From Petrimonas mucosa (GTDB lineage Bacteria; Bacteroidota; Bacteroidia; Bacteroidales; Dysgonomonadaceae), in assembly GCF_900095795.1 (NCBI RefSeq), contig NZ_LT608328.1, positions 3,279,001-3,343,000 of the forward strand: DNA of 64,000 nucleotides. Reading direction: 5' to 3'. Position numbers and translations under genes: made by a program. Below the pieces are notes generated by a model. That model worked only from the letters and a program-made list of their open reading frames with translations. It was not told the origin of the DNA and did not search any database. Numbering within the stretch: position 1 is the first letter of the stretch; each line of letters starts with the position of its first letter. Positions 39,303-47,710 of the stretch are shown piece by piece.

Positions 39303-39324
39303 GTTCTGTAGTTGGGTCAGAGTT

Positions 39325-39441
39325 TTAGGATGCTCCATCCTTATGAATAACTATAACCTCTTTGGGATTGATAGTTTCTATTACTTTTTTTAGCGTAGAT
39401 TTGTCAGCATGACCGGACGTATGTATATCAATGACATTACA
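39325..39441 (-). pseudogene. 3' fragment of the beta-CASP/RNase J-like gene
   Basis: Reading the minus strand from the target duplication (39436-39441) gives VIDIHTSGHADKSTLKKVIE and then TINPKEVIVIHKDGAS before TAA at 39325. DIHTSGHA is the conserved C-terminal histidine motif of RNA-metabolising beta-CASP proteins, and INPKEVIVIH is the usual strand after it. It joins in frame to the fragment ending at 40811 when one ATTACA copy and the IS are removed. The piece has no start of its own and is separated from its message by the IS, so it is dead as it stands. Confidence 0.92.
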
Positions 39442-40810
39442 CAATAGTCCGTTAAAAATTTACTATATGAGTCATGCAGCAATGGCTGCAAACTCCACGA
39501 GTTCTTTAACAAGTTTATCATTTAATCTTCTGTTCGGTTTTATGCCAGACACGCAAATAAATCGCTCAAGCAGGTAGGCATTGTGTATCATTGTTTTACA
39601 TGATGCCATCGAAAAGGGGATGCCTTTCTCCTTTGCCAGCACCTTTGCCAGGTTTATTGAGGTAAGAGACGCATTAAAGTTGAACGATAGCTTTGCTACG
39701 TCCCTTGCCTGCGATTGCATCAGTCCTGTGAAGCCTTTGGCATCCCTGAAGCAAAACTCGATCTGAAAACGGGTGCGGTAAAATTCTATGACATCTTTTC
39801 CACTCATCTCAGGATTGGTAGAGAAGAACAGTTTTGGTTTTTTCCCATCTTTGAAATACCAGATGACAAGCCTGACCATCTGTTTAAGTGATTTGGAATA
39901 GGCTACCAAGGTGTAGAGATCACCGTTATCAATATTGATCTTTTGCACTCTGGTTGTATCCAGGTTGGCCATGTCAATCTTTCCGTCGTAGAGTTTAGGC
40001 CTGCCTTTCTTGCCTGTCGGTTTCTGCAGTGTTGGATAATAAAGTGCGGCGTCATCCCTGAAGCGGCTGACCAGATCAAACTTCATCTCTTGCAGACCCG
40101 TAACGAAGTTGTTCTTTGCGAAGTAGGCATCGGCAACCACGTGACGGCTTGCCCGATGGAGTTTCTCCCGCATCGATTTAATGACCAGCAGGTACCAGTC
40201 AATCAGGTTGGCATCACGACTCTCCAGGGTTTGACGGTCCGGAGTCTGAACGGCCTGTAGACTGATGCAATCCTTGTTGTCGACGTCTATAAGGCCCACT
40301 CCCAGGATTTCCAATCCTCTTTTCGCCTGACCGGCTGCACCCGACCAGAAGTAACCAATCCAAGGGGTATTCTTTCCTGATTTGGATATATAACTGGGAT
40401 CAATGGCAATTGCCTTGCGATCTCCGGTTAATACCCTATCAGACAAAGACAAGTTAAACTCCAGCCAATCAAAATCCTTCGAGAAGTTCTGGCGAAATCG
40501 CTGTTCACACGACTTGCCATATCTCCCCAATTGTAGGAAATTAATCCTGCCGGGAATGACCAGATACAAAATAAGCGTCTCCATAAGGAATGATTTGAAA
40601 CTTTTGTTTAACTTCGTAGTTAGTTCACCTAGAACATCACTACAGATACCTTTATATTGGTTAAGTATGCTGGTTCTATCCATCTTTATTAGGTTTTGAT
40701 TAGCTATAAAGATACTGATAATCAGCTACTTAACCATCTTTTTTATGTTAAACTATGTTATGTAAATCATTGAATTTTAATTGGTTAATTGAATATTTAC
40801 CGAAGTATTA
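39442..40810 (-). mobile_element. IS4-superfamily insertion sequence inside the beta-CASP gene
   Basis: The 1369-bp element has imperfect terminal repeats (CAATAGTCCGTTAAAAATT and, inverted, TAATACTTCGGTAAATATT). It is flanked by a perfect 6-bp duplication ATTACA (39436-39441 and 40811-40816). Removing the element and one duplication restores the beta-CASP reading frame. Confidence 0.92.
39472..40683 (-). CDS. DDE transposase of the inserted IS4-type element
   Basis: The 403-residue protein has an RNase H-like core with Asp in AIAIDPSYISKSG (near 94), Asp in HVVADAYFAKNNF (near 188) and Glu in FYRTRFQIEFCFRDAKGF (near 315), the Y-R-E-K pattern of IS4-like enzymes. The frame is intact, and its element still has both ends and a target duplication, so it may be active. 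The leader (40684-40810) contains a TATCTTTA -7-like box but, unlike the IS1595, IS1380 and IS256 elements here, no long start-codon inverted repeat. The family assignment below the IS4 superfamily is uncertain. Confidence 0.88.
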   Translation of the reverse strand: MDRTSILNQYKGICSDVLGELTTKLNKSFKSFLMETLILYLVIPGRINFLQLGRYGKSCEQRFRQNFSKDFDWLEFNLSLSDRVLTGDRKAIAIDPSYISKSGKNTPWIGYFWSGAAGQAKRGLEILGVGLIDVDNKDCISLQAVQTPDRQTLESRDANLIDWYLLVIKSMREKLHRASRHVVADAYFAKNNFVTGLQEMKFDLVSRFRDDAALYYPTLQKPTGKKGRPKLYDGKIDMANLDTTRVQKINIDNGDLYTLVAYSKSLKQMVRLVIWYFKDGKKPKLFFSTNPEMSGKDVIEFYRTRFQIEFCFRDAKGFTGLMQSQARDVAKLSFNFNASLTSINLAKVLAKEKGIPFSMASCKTMIHNAYLLERFICVSGIKPNRRLNDKLVKELVEFAAIAA

Positions 40811-41956
40811 ATTACAGAAAAGTTCACGAAAATTCTTATAACCAGGATTTGCAGCTACTTGTTCAGGAATAGTATAGTAACCCTCCCAAGACGAGTAAAC
40901 CAGAAGTGTCTCTTCAATGGGCAGCTCTTTGGTGAGTTCTTCAACACGAGATATTTGAGATGTCCCGGCAATAAGAACAAAACCTTTCTTTTTGATTCTC
41001 TCCAATCCATTAAACCGTAGCATACGGGGAGAGAAACTAAATAACCCATGAGATAGTTCCGATTCCCGCTCTGTGAAAAACTTCATAGTCGATGACATGA
41101 ATTTTGAGCATACATATAGTGTTTTCTTAGCTTCTAAAGCTGCATTTTTGATAGAAGCCAATCTTTCTATGTCTGTAGCTGAAGCCAATACAAAAACATA
41201 CTTGAATGATTTCATCACATTGGCCATCTTTTCCGACACTTTACATTCATGGATGCATTCATCATTTCGACTCAACATTGTACCTTCCGTGATAAGGGTA
41301 TCAATGTTTGTAGCATACTTCCTTAATGTTGGTATCAACCCTTTGCCCATATAACCATGTGCTCTATAGTCACCTGTATGCCAAATGCGTTTCCCATCAG
41401 CCTCAATGAGAAACATGTGTGAATCATAAATGGAATGGCAATTAAAGAAGGGAGTAATTGTGATATCTCCAATGGAAATAGAATATGGTTTCTTGCGAGG
41501 AGGGGTCCTACCCCATGAGTTCATCTTTGTAATTATCTTAATCTTTTTTTCTGCATTTGATTTTTGAACGATTACTTCCTCTATGTGTTCTTTTGTTGAA
41601 TTTGCATCATTCTGTAATTGTTCAAGACTAAGTTCAACTCCTTCTTTTAGTGTTCTATATTTTATAAGCAAAAGTTCCTTTGTACCATCACTCATATATT
41701 GTGGAACACAGGTAGGTATATATTCGAACAATCCTACATGATCTTCATGACCATGAGTATAGAACACTGCTTCATGCATTTTAGCATTAGTGGCAAAGAT
41801 GTTTTCCACCATTAACCTATCTTGTTCTGGTGTTGTAGGTTCACCATTGCCTGGTAAGTTCTGTCCAAAATCTATAAAGACTCGTGAAGTTGCAGTACTG
41901 ATTTCTGTTATGCAACCTCCTATTTGTTCTAATCCTCTATGTACCTTTATGTCCAT
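40811..41956 (-). pseudogene. Beta-CASP metallo-beta-lactamase (RNase J-like) protein, 5' part, interrupted by IS
   Basis: The first 382 residues carry the metallo-beta-lactamase motifs: FIDFGQN (Asp near 29), the metal box THGHEDH (His68, His70, Asp72, His73), NCHSIYDSH (third motif) and HTGDYR (Asp of motif 4). The beta-CASP part shows VLASATDIERL. The frame then runs into the IS after ELFCN. With the 36-residue 3' piece (39325-39435) the original protein had 418 residues and the full beta-CASP set, including HTSGHA. Members are 5'-3' exoribonucleases or endonucleases for RNA. Its ATG shares one base with the sigma-like stop (TAATG), so translation was coupled. Confidence 0.92.
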
Positions 41957-42243
41957 TATTCGAGATTATTTGATTTTTCAATTTCCTTTTCAATACTCTG
42001 TCTTACCCACCAAATAGCATAGGGGATGAATTTAAAACCGCGACTTTCATCAAAATTTTCAGCAGCTAACACCAAGCCTTTATTACCTGCTTCTATCAGT
42101 TCATCCATAGACAGATTATTGTTGGCGTACCTCTTGGCTACAGCAGTCACAAATCCAGTCACAAATCGTAGTCTGGATTGTGCAAGCTTTTCAATAGCAG
42201 TATTTCTTTCTTTTCCTCCTTGCTGAATAGACTTTATTATCTG
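41956..42243 (-). pseudogene. Sigma-70 region 2-only protein, 3' part
   Basis: This frame resumes after the IS4-type element and encodes residues 31-125. It contains GGKERNTAIEKLAQSRLRFV, the start of region 2, then YANNNLSMDELIEAGNKGLV, ENFDESRGFKFIPYAIWWVR and a stop after EIEKSNNLE. These are classical sigma-70 region 2.1-2.3 motifs, including the WWVRQSI stretch used in promoter melting. The protein ends at the border of region 2.4, so it has no region 3 or region 4. It cannot be an ordinary sigma factor; core-RNA-polymerase binding without -35 recognition is the natural inference. Confidence 0.92.
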
Positions 42244-43737
42244 TCAGTACTGACCGACTAAAAAATGAAGAAAATATAGGGACTTAACCGAAGTCTCGTC
42301 CCTAAGTTGTAAATTTGGATTGTCAAAAACTAAATTTCCAACCATGGGCAAAGTTAGCGAAAATAAATTTGTCGGTCAGCCGATCTTAAGACAAATAGTG
42401 AATATTCTCCCGAGGGAAAAGTTCGATGAGCTGGTAATAAGGCTCGGCAGTGATAAATATTACAAGGCGTTTTTTTCCTGGGATCAATTGATCGTGATGC
42501 TCTTTGGCATTTTTTCCCGTTGCGATTCGATGGGTGAAGTCTGTGACGGCATGCGTGCCTTGGGTGGCAAGTTGAATTACCTGGGCATGGAGAGTTCGCC
42601 TGCAAAAAGCACTGCCGGAGATGCATTGCGTGACAGGGACGAGGAGCTGTTCCGTCTGTTCTACTTTGCACTGATCGCCCATTTTTCCCCGCTTTTATCG
42701 GTCAGCCGCAAAAAAAAGTGCCGGAAGCAGGGTGTCAGTTTCGAGGAGTTCTATGCCTTTGATTCGAGTACGGTGACGCTGTTTTCCGACGTGATGAAAG
42801 GCGTGGGCCGGAACCCTAAAGGCGACGGGAAAAAGAAAGGCGGCCTGAAAGTCCACATGCTGACCGACGTCCATGCTGACACGCCGCGATTCGTGAAGAT
42901 AAGCGAGGCGAAAATGCACGACAAGAACTTCTTGCAATACCTGAATTTAAGTGAAGGCAGCATGGTGGTCTTCGACAAGGCATACAATTACTACCTGCAG
43001 TTCGCCAAATGGACGCGACAAGGCGTGAATTTCGTTTGTCGGCTGAAAGACAATGCAAGGTACGAGGTTCAGGAAGTCCTTCACGAGAAGAAGCTGGAAA
43101 AAGGGGAACATGCCGTTTACAAGGTGAAACATATCCACGTTCAATATATCGAGAAGGTCGAGACGGGGACCGAAGGCAAGAAAAAAAGGAAGAAAGTCAG
43201 ACAGACGAGGACATTATGCCTTCGTTTAGTTTGGTACAGGGATGAACAGGGGCGTAAATACAAGTTCATCACCAATAATTGGGAAATAACAGACGAGGAA
43301 GTTGCCTTGATTTATAAAAATAGGTGGTCTATCGAAACGGGATTCAAAAAATTGAAGCAAAACTTCCAACTCACCTATTTTTATTCCGACACTGAAAACG
43401 GGATAAAGACCCAAGTATGGTGTACCCTGATCGCGTATTTGCTTTTACAGGTGATTCAGACCAAGTCGGAAAGCGAAAAGGCGTTTTCAACCATAGCCGC
43501 GTTGTTGAGGATGCATTTGATAAGCCATCTGGATTTGACGTGGGTGGTGACCGAAGGCAGGCGCACTTATCCCAGACGACTGAAAAGTCGCAATAAAAGT
43601 CCCACGGCCGCCCAATTATCACTGTTTTGAGGGGGGGAGCACTTTTTGGGAATGAAAGACAGGAGCTGTAATGGTTTACTTGTCAGGTATTTAAAAATAA
43701 GAACCGATTGATTTTGATTTTAGTCGGTTGATACTGA
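42244..43737 (+). mobile_element. IS4-type insertion sequence inside the sigma-like gene (complete)
   Basis: The 1494-bp element has the terminal repeats TCAGTACTGACCGACTAAAA and, inverted, TCAGTATCAACCGACTAAAA. It is flanked by a perfect 7-bp duplication TTATCTG (42237-42243 and 43738-43744). Removing it with one duplication restores the sigma-like reading frame. A truncated copy lies at 35636-36095. Confidence 0.95.
42344..43630 (+). CDS. IS4-family transposase
   Basis: I choose the ATG at 42344 (MGKVSENKFVGQPILRQIVN, 428 aa); a TTG eight codons upstream is also open. The catalytic residues are Asp in YAFDSSTVTLFSD (near 145), Asp in MVVFDKAYNYY (near 208) and Glu in YKNRWSIETGFKKLKQNF (near 325), the IS4 Y-R-E-K arrangement. 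A DUF4372-like N-terminal domain (about 10-80) precedes the core. The element has both inverted repeats and a target duplication, so it probably moved recently. The -7 box TAAATTTG (42310-42317) precedes the start. Confidence 0.93.
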   Translation: MGKVSENKFVGQPILRQIVNILPREKFDELVIRLGSDKYYKAFFSWDQLIVMLFGIFSRCDSMGEVCDGMRALGGKLNYLGMESSPAKSTAGDALRDRDEELFRLFYFALIAHFSPLLSVSRKKKCRKQGVSFEEFYAFDSSTVTLFSDVMKGVGRNPKGDGKKKGGLKVHMLTDVHADTPRFVKISEAKMHDKNFLQYLNLSEGSMVVFDKAYNYYLQFAKWTRQGVNFVCRLKDNARYEVQEVLHEKKLEKGEHAVYKVKHIHVQYIEKVETGTEGKKKRKKVRQTRTLCLRLVWYRDEQGRKYKFITNNWEITDEEVALIYKNRWSIETGFKKLKQNFQLTYFYSDTENGIKTQVWCTLIAYLLLQVIQTKSESEKAFSTIAALLRMHLISHLDLTWVVTEGRRTYPRRLKSRNKSPTAAQLSLF

Positions 43738-43744
43738 TTATCTG

Positions 43745-43834
43745 TAATTCCTCCTCAATAGAATAGCGAGCCACTGTATCTACTTCTTGTTCTTTTACTC
43801 CATTCATTTTGATAATCATTGCTTTCTTTTCCAT
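43745..43834 (-). pseudogene. Sigma-70 region 2-only protein, 5' part
   Basis: The ATG at 43834 opens MEKKAMIIKMNGVKEQEVDT and VARYSIEEEL (30 codons). The frame then enters the IS4-type element. It continues in frame at 42243 with QIIKSIQQGGKERN. SIEEELQIIKSIQQGG is the usual region 1.2 entry of sigma-70 proteins. The joined gene has 125 residues and overlaps the beta-CASP start. No strong promoter is seen directly upstream, which fits an operon led by the nuclease-like gene at 45613-46440. Confidence 0.9.
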
Positions 43835-43878
43835 ATATACGTTCTTTAAAATATTACTCTATACCTTAAAAATCTCAT

Positions 43879-44001
43879 TTAAAATTCCCAACTCAAGTTA
43901 ATAGTTTTCAAAGCGGAATTTCTCTTTTTTTTCGAGAGATACCGTTTTATTTTCTTTTCATCTTCACTGTTTCTTGCACGTTTAACGTGTTGATTTACTT
44001 T
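43879..44001 (-). other. 40-codon open frame between IS1380 element and sigma-like gene
   Basis: The frame reads KVNQHVKRARNSEDEKKIKR and then YLSKKKRNSALKTINLSWEF before TAA. It has no start codon and begins right after a TAA near the end of the IS1380-family element. The very basic composition could be the 3' end of a gene broken by that IS, or chance. I list it because it fills the 283-nt gap between the IS1380 transposase and the sigma-like start. Confidence 0.25.
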
Positions 44002-44117
44002 TTATGGTGGCGTTTTTATATGTATTAACATTACCACTCTTCCAAGGCATGGCAATTCCTTGTCATAAACCCTTTTACGACACGAAAGATGGCGATGGAC
44101 GATTAAGTGAAAATCCG

Positions 44118-45446
44118 TCATCCGGTCATCGTTGTCGTTATTCGCTGCTCAAAATCACGCCACCCCGCTTTTCGGTAATACTCCTTTGGCATTTTTACCG
44201 TGACCTGCCTGCCGGATTTCACCACTTTTCCCGGCACTCGGATAAACCATTCTCGGAAGGTAGAGTGCTCTTGACGCCAAACCCAAAAGTCGCCCCGGTA
44301 TCGCATGAGCACCGATAAACTGTAGGCAAATGACGAAAGTTGCCAAAGAATATCGTTTACCCAAAAATCATGCGTGATGGTTTTTCCCGCACAAAGCGAG
44401 TTTTTGGTTTGCTCGATCCAATTCTCACTCTCTGATCGGGATCCATAAAGGGTATGGAGCTGCAAGGCATCCAATCCTTTCAGGTTCGAGCAATAGCAAA
44501 AGTACTCATACTCGGGTACAAATTGTTTTTCGCCAAAATAATCGACTTCAACCATTTGCTTTATGATGCGCACGGCATAAAACATGCGGGGATTCCTCCA
44601 ACCGCTACATTGATGTGTAAACTGACAGGTCGCCGTCCGTGGGCCAATCGGCTGCCAAGTCTGCCCGGCAAGTAAATCTTTCAGGTTTTTCAGCTTTACT
44701 TTCACCAAATATTCATGTTTACCGTCTTCTAACAAATTAAATAATCCACCATTGAAAAAACCGCTGTCGGCCCTGAAAAACACCTTCTCCACCTTTTGGG
44801 GAAGAGCGGCCAAGGTTTCTTTGACAAACTCACAAACTCCGTTTGAGGTGTAAGCTGAACCCGGGCGGAGCCATGAATTGACAAGCAGTTTCATCTCCGT
44901 GACAAAACATAAGATGGGGTGATAGCTTTTCGAACCCTTCTTATGCGAGTTATAACCCACCTCAGCCCCTTGTTGGTTGCCGTAAACGGTAAATGTGCTT
45001 GAGTCGCAATCAAGTGTCAAGCGGCTTAAACCGCAACGGGAAACTTGCATGCCTGTAAAACCCAACAACAGCTCGTGAAGCGAACGGGCGCCCCTTTCAC
45101 CCAAACCTGTCAAATGGCGGCGTATGGTGTCCTCGTCAATGTTCTTGGGTAACTTCAACAAGCGGGCAACCAAGGCGTCAAAGGTGAAGTTTTCAATCCG
45201 CTTCAAACGGTGAACACCGCACAACGATGCCAACAGGATACTTGAGAGTATTTGGGCTGTGCTGAAACGGCTTGCATTGTGGCGGATGGTTGGAAAAAGA
45301 TGTTCCAGCTTGCCATAAATACCGCAATGGTTGATAAAATCAGAGGTTACGCTTAACCCTGAATATGATGTTAATTGTTCTGAACTGAACTTTTTCTTTA
45401 CTGAACAGGCAGTAAATGAGATTTTTTTACTATTTTTGTCTTGCAT
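44118..45446 (-). CDS. IS1380-family transposase
   Basis: The 442-residue protein shows the IS1380 pattern. The N-terminal part contains FINHCGIYGKLEHLFPTIRH and SSILLASLCGVHRL. First Asp is in RLTLDCDSSTFTVYGNQQGA (near 165), second Asp in KVFFRADSGFFNGGLF (near 240), and Glu in SESENWIEQTKNSL (near 358). The frame is intact. The start codon lies inside the 3' arm of a 15-bp inverted repeat. The protein is clearly different from the second IS1380-family transposase at 59449, so two separate elements of the family are present. Confidence 0.92.
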   Translation of the reverse strand: MQDKNSKKISFTACSVKKKFSSEQLTSYSGLSVTSDFINHCGIYGKLEHLFPTIRHNASRFSTAQILSSILLASLCGVHRLKRIENFTFDALVARLLKLPKNIDEDTIRRHLTGLGERGARSLHELLLGFTGMQVSRCGLSRLTLDCDSSTFTVYGNQQGAEVGYNSHKKGSKSYHPILCFVTEMKLLVNSWLRPGSAYTSNGVCEFVKETLAALPQKVEKVFFRADSGFFNGGLFNLLEDGKHEYLVKVKLKNLKDLLAGQTWQPIGPRTATCQFTHQCSGWRNPRMFYAVRIIKQMVEVDYFGEKQFVPEYEYFCYCSNLKGLDALQLHTLYGSRSESENWIEQTKNSLCAGKTITHDFWVNDILWQLSSFAYSLSVLMRYRGDFWVWRQEHSTFREWFIRVPGKVVKSGRQVTVKMPKEYYRKAGWRDFEQRITTTMTG

Positions 45447-45511
45447 GTGTCGGGTGAATGTTTGTTTTTGTATAACACTTTAAAGATAAATACTTTACCT
45501 GACATATGCAA
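45441..45511 (-). promoter_or_regulatory. Promoter and start-codon-sequestering inverted repeat of the IS1380 transposase
   Basis: ACCTGACATATGCAA (45497-45511) pairs with TTGCATGTGTCGGGT (45441-45455) over 15 bp with two G-U pairs. The ATG (45444-45446) lies within the downstream arm. On the minus strand TTG (45511-45509), a 20-nt spacer and TATCTTTA (45488-45481) form a promoter. A transcript starting there lacks the upstream arm and leaves the ATG free, while read-through RNA would contain both arms. Confidence 0.75.
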
Positions 45512-45612
45512 CTTTTATTTGAGACTTTTAGGTATACTATTATACGAAAAGAAAAGAAAAGAAAAAAATAGAGTAAATCGCCACAGGGTATGCAAAAACT
45601 TTGCACACAGCG

Positions 45613-46440
45613 CTAAAAATCTGATTTTATAGAAAACTTGACATCCTCCTTAAGTAGAATTTCTCGCAATCTTCGACGGTGTTCATCTCTACCTTTTGTA
45701 TTCTTTTCCCAGCTATCGAATATCAATAATTCGGGAATAGGATTGATACATACTGGTCGAGACTCAGGAACAGGTAATTCTAATGATTTCTTTATGTCAT
45801 ATAACTTCTGATAGTATTCAAGAAGTTGAGAAGAGTATTTTTCAATAAACTGCTTGTATCTATTCATCTGATATACGACCTCTGGAGTTGCATCAGTTTC
45901 ATGAAGCATTCTGTTATCTCTCATTCGCTTTAGCTCAACAAATGTGATCATACCGTCAGAGCATTTTACTAAATCCATCCTATTGTTTGTTTCTCCATCA
46001 ATATATGCAAACTCTGAATCAAGATGATACAGGCGAGATTGTACTATTAATGTTCCTTGGATGTACTTTTCCGACCATTTTTCTTTGGGAACTACACCAT
46101 CGACACTGCTTTTTTGAGAATAATGAGTTTTTATTCTATCTAACACATCATCCAAACAAGAGTCAATAAAATCACTACACTCAATATACAAGCTACTCTT
46201 TGAAGGAGCAGGAAGCCCCAAGTATTTATGATGCGTAAAGACTTGCAGTTTCTTATGTTTGCTACAGTAGTGTATTCGGGCAATGCTTCCACCTTCAAAG
46301 TAAACATTCACCTGATTATCTTTTCTCACTTCTATGTATAATGAAGAGTCTTCCTTAAATTGTTTCCACCAATGTGGATTATTATTTAGTTCATGGAAAA
46401 TTCTTGCATCTGGTTTTAATGTATCAAATGTTACTGCCAT
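45613..46440 (-). CDS. PD-(D/E)XK nuclease-like protein (Cas4/RecB-type motifs)
   Basis: The 275-residue protein is not a family I can name. Residues 154-172 read NRMDLVKCSDGMITFVELK, giving Asp156 and Glu169-Leu-Lys171, the PD-(D/E)XK metal site. Gln191 and Tyr195 (VVYQMNRYKQFIE) form the QxxxY motif seen after the active site in RecB and Cas4 nucleases. The N-terminal 110 residues form a separate beta-rich domain (SLYIEVRKDNQVNVYFEGG). It is the first recognisable gene of the minus-strand operon leading to the sigma-like and beta-CASP genes. Its C terminus (KFSIKSDF) is close to the IS1380 element, so the last few residues may be altered. Confidence 0.75.
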   Translation of the reverse strand: MAVTFDTLKPDARIFHELNNNPHWWKQFKEDSSLYIEVRKDNQVNVYFEGGSIARIHYCSKHKKLQVFTHHKYLGLPAPSKSSLYIECSDFIDSCLDDVLDRIKTHYSQKSSVDGVVPKEKWSEKYIQGTLIVQSRLYHLDSEFAYIDGETNNRMDLVKCSDGMITFVELKRMRDNRMLHETDATPEVVYQMNRYKQFIEKYSSQLLEYYQKLYDIKKSLELPVPESRPVCINPIPELLIFDSWEKNTKGRDEHRRRLREILLKEDVKFSIKSDF

Positions 46441-46504
46441 AAATTCATTTCATTTATTCAACAAGTCTATAAAATCATTCTGATCTGATTTAATAAATTT
46501 GAAA

Positions 46505-47589
46505 AATGATTATCCGCAGTTATTCCTAAAGAATTTAACGGGAAAAAGTTATAAATAAGTTTCAAAAATACTTGCACAATTCACTGATATTCATTATATT
46601 TACATCGCTAGCGATATAAAGATTCAAGCTATGAATATCCTGGATTTTGCTATAAATTACCCCGATGAGGAATCCTGTCGGAAAAAATTCAAAGAACAAA
46701 GAGACCAAATGGGAGTAACCTGTCGTCATTGTAATTGTAAAGAACATTATTGGCTGGAAAACAAGCAGGCCTATGAATGCAAGCGTTGTCGCGCACGCCA
46801 AACCTTGCGTTCAGGCACCGTCATGCAGCACTCCAACCTGCCCTACCGTTACTGGTTCGTGGCCATGCACCTGCTCACGGCGACCAAGGGCTCCTTTTCC
46901 GCTGCGGAGCTGCAGCGCCAGCTGGGGCACAAGCGTTACCAGCCCATATGGGAAATGGTCAATAAACTGCGTGACGTGATGGGCAAACGCGACGACGAGT
47001 ACACCCTTGAGGGAGCCATCGAGTTGGACGACGCCTTCTTTTCCACCGAAATATCCCTTGAAGAGAGGGACAAACCGTTGAAGCGCGGCCGCGGGAGCCA
47101 AAAAAAGACCAAAGTGCTGGTAATGGCTGAAAGCAAAACCGTTGAAAACCCCAAGCCGGGTAAGAAACCCAAGAAGGTTAGATACCTGAAAATGAAAGTG
47201 ATCAGTGACTTGAAGTCCGGTACAATTACAAGGAATGTCAAAGAGCACGTTGAAAGCACGGCGGATCTGACCACCGATGACTCAACATCTTACACTAAAT
47301 TGAAAGAGCATGTTCATTCACATACGGCATCTGTTATTCCACACCAGGATCTTTCCAAGGTGCTGCCCTGGGTGCATACCGCGATCAGCAATGCCAAACG
47401 ACAGCTCCTGGGCGTGTATTACAAGATAAAACCAGAATACTTGCAATACTACCTCAACCAGTTCTGTTATAAATTCAACAGGCGTTACTTCGGGGAAAAC
47501 CAGTTTGAAAGACTGTTGATAGCCGCTGTAACGTATGCTCCTGATTTCAAGTCAAGAATTTACAATAGGAACTATTGCGGATAATCATT
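46505..47589 (+). mobile_element. IS1595-family insertion sequence, copy 2
   Basis: The 1085-bp element has the same ends as copy 1 (AATGATTATCCGCA and TGCGGATAATCATT). Its 8-bp flanks (ATTTGAAA and TTAAATTA) match neither each other nor those of copy 1. It keeps the start-codon inverted repeat (GATATTCAT upstream, ATGAATATC at 46631-46639) and the promoter between -33 and -7. Confidence 0.9.
46631..47584 (+). CDS. IS1595-family (ISXO2-like) transposase, copy 2
   Basis: The 317-residue protein is identical in sequence to copy 1, with the same zinc ribbon and DDE-type core. Comparison by eye finds seven base differences in the coding region (for example CCT/CCC, GCG/GCT, GAT/GAC twice, CTC/CTT, ACG/ACC, TAT/TAC), and all are synonymous. 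The copies have therefore been diverging while their protein was conserved. The element lies upstream of the nuclease-like gene's start and may have displaced that operon's promoter. Confidence 0.93.
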   Translation: MNILDFAINYPDEESCRKKFKEQRDQMGVTCRHCNCKEHYWLENKQAYECKRCRARQTLRSGTVMQHSNLPYRYWFVAMHLLTATKGSFSAAELQRQLGHKRYQPIWEMVNKLRDVMGKRDDEYTLEGAIELDDAFFSTEISLEERDKPLKRGRGSQKKTKVLVMAESKTVENPKPGKKPKKVRYLKMKVISDLKSGTITRNVKEHVESTADLTTDDSTSYTKLKEHVHSHTASVIPHQDLSKVLPWVHTAISNAKRQLLGVYYKIKPEYLQYYLNQFCYKFNRRYFGENQFERLLIAAVTYAPDFKSRIYNRNYCG

Positions 47590-47710
47590 TTAAATTAAAA
47601 TGGTATACTTTTGGATTGAAATACTGGTATACTTTTGGGGTGAAATAAACAGATGGTTCTAGATATATTTTCTCGTATTTTAAGTTTCGCCAAAATCTTT
47701 CAATAAATAT
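47590..47710 (-). pseudogene. Remnant of an IS3-type transposase
   Basis: The minus strand encodes IFIERFWRNLKYEKIYLEPS, which matches the late part of the rve catalytic domain of IS3-type (IS150 group) OrfB transposases around the catalytic Glu (typically ERFWRSLKYE). It continues as VYFTPKVYQYFNPKVYHFNL. The fragment starts exactly where the next IS4-type element ends (about 47710) and stops at the IS1595 end (47589), so both neighbours cut it. Only about 38 residues remain. Confidence 0.75.

Larger units (their letters stand above)
44007..45588 (-). mobile_element. IS1380-family insertion sequence (ends approximate)
   Basis: The boundaries are estimated. TATG occurs at 44003-44006 and 45589-45592 and could be a target duplication, and a shared GTGGCG lies near both inferred ends (inverted). 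The terminal repeats do not align cleanly, so the ends may be off by tens of bases. GATTT at 43992-43996 and 45623-45627 is an alternative duplication. The element separates the nuclease-like gene from the sigma-like gene. Confidence 0.5.

Noticed and set aside
43879-44001. 40-codon frame as the second half of the nuclease-like gene split by the IS1380 element
   Set aside because: With either candidate target duplication (GATTT or TATG) the joined sequence meets a stop before or at the fragment, so continuity could not be shown.
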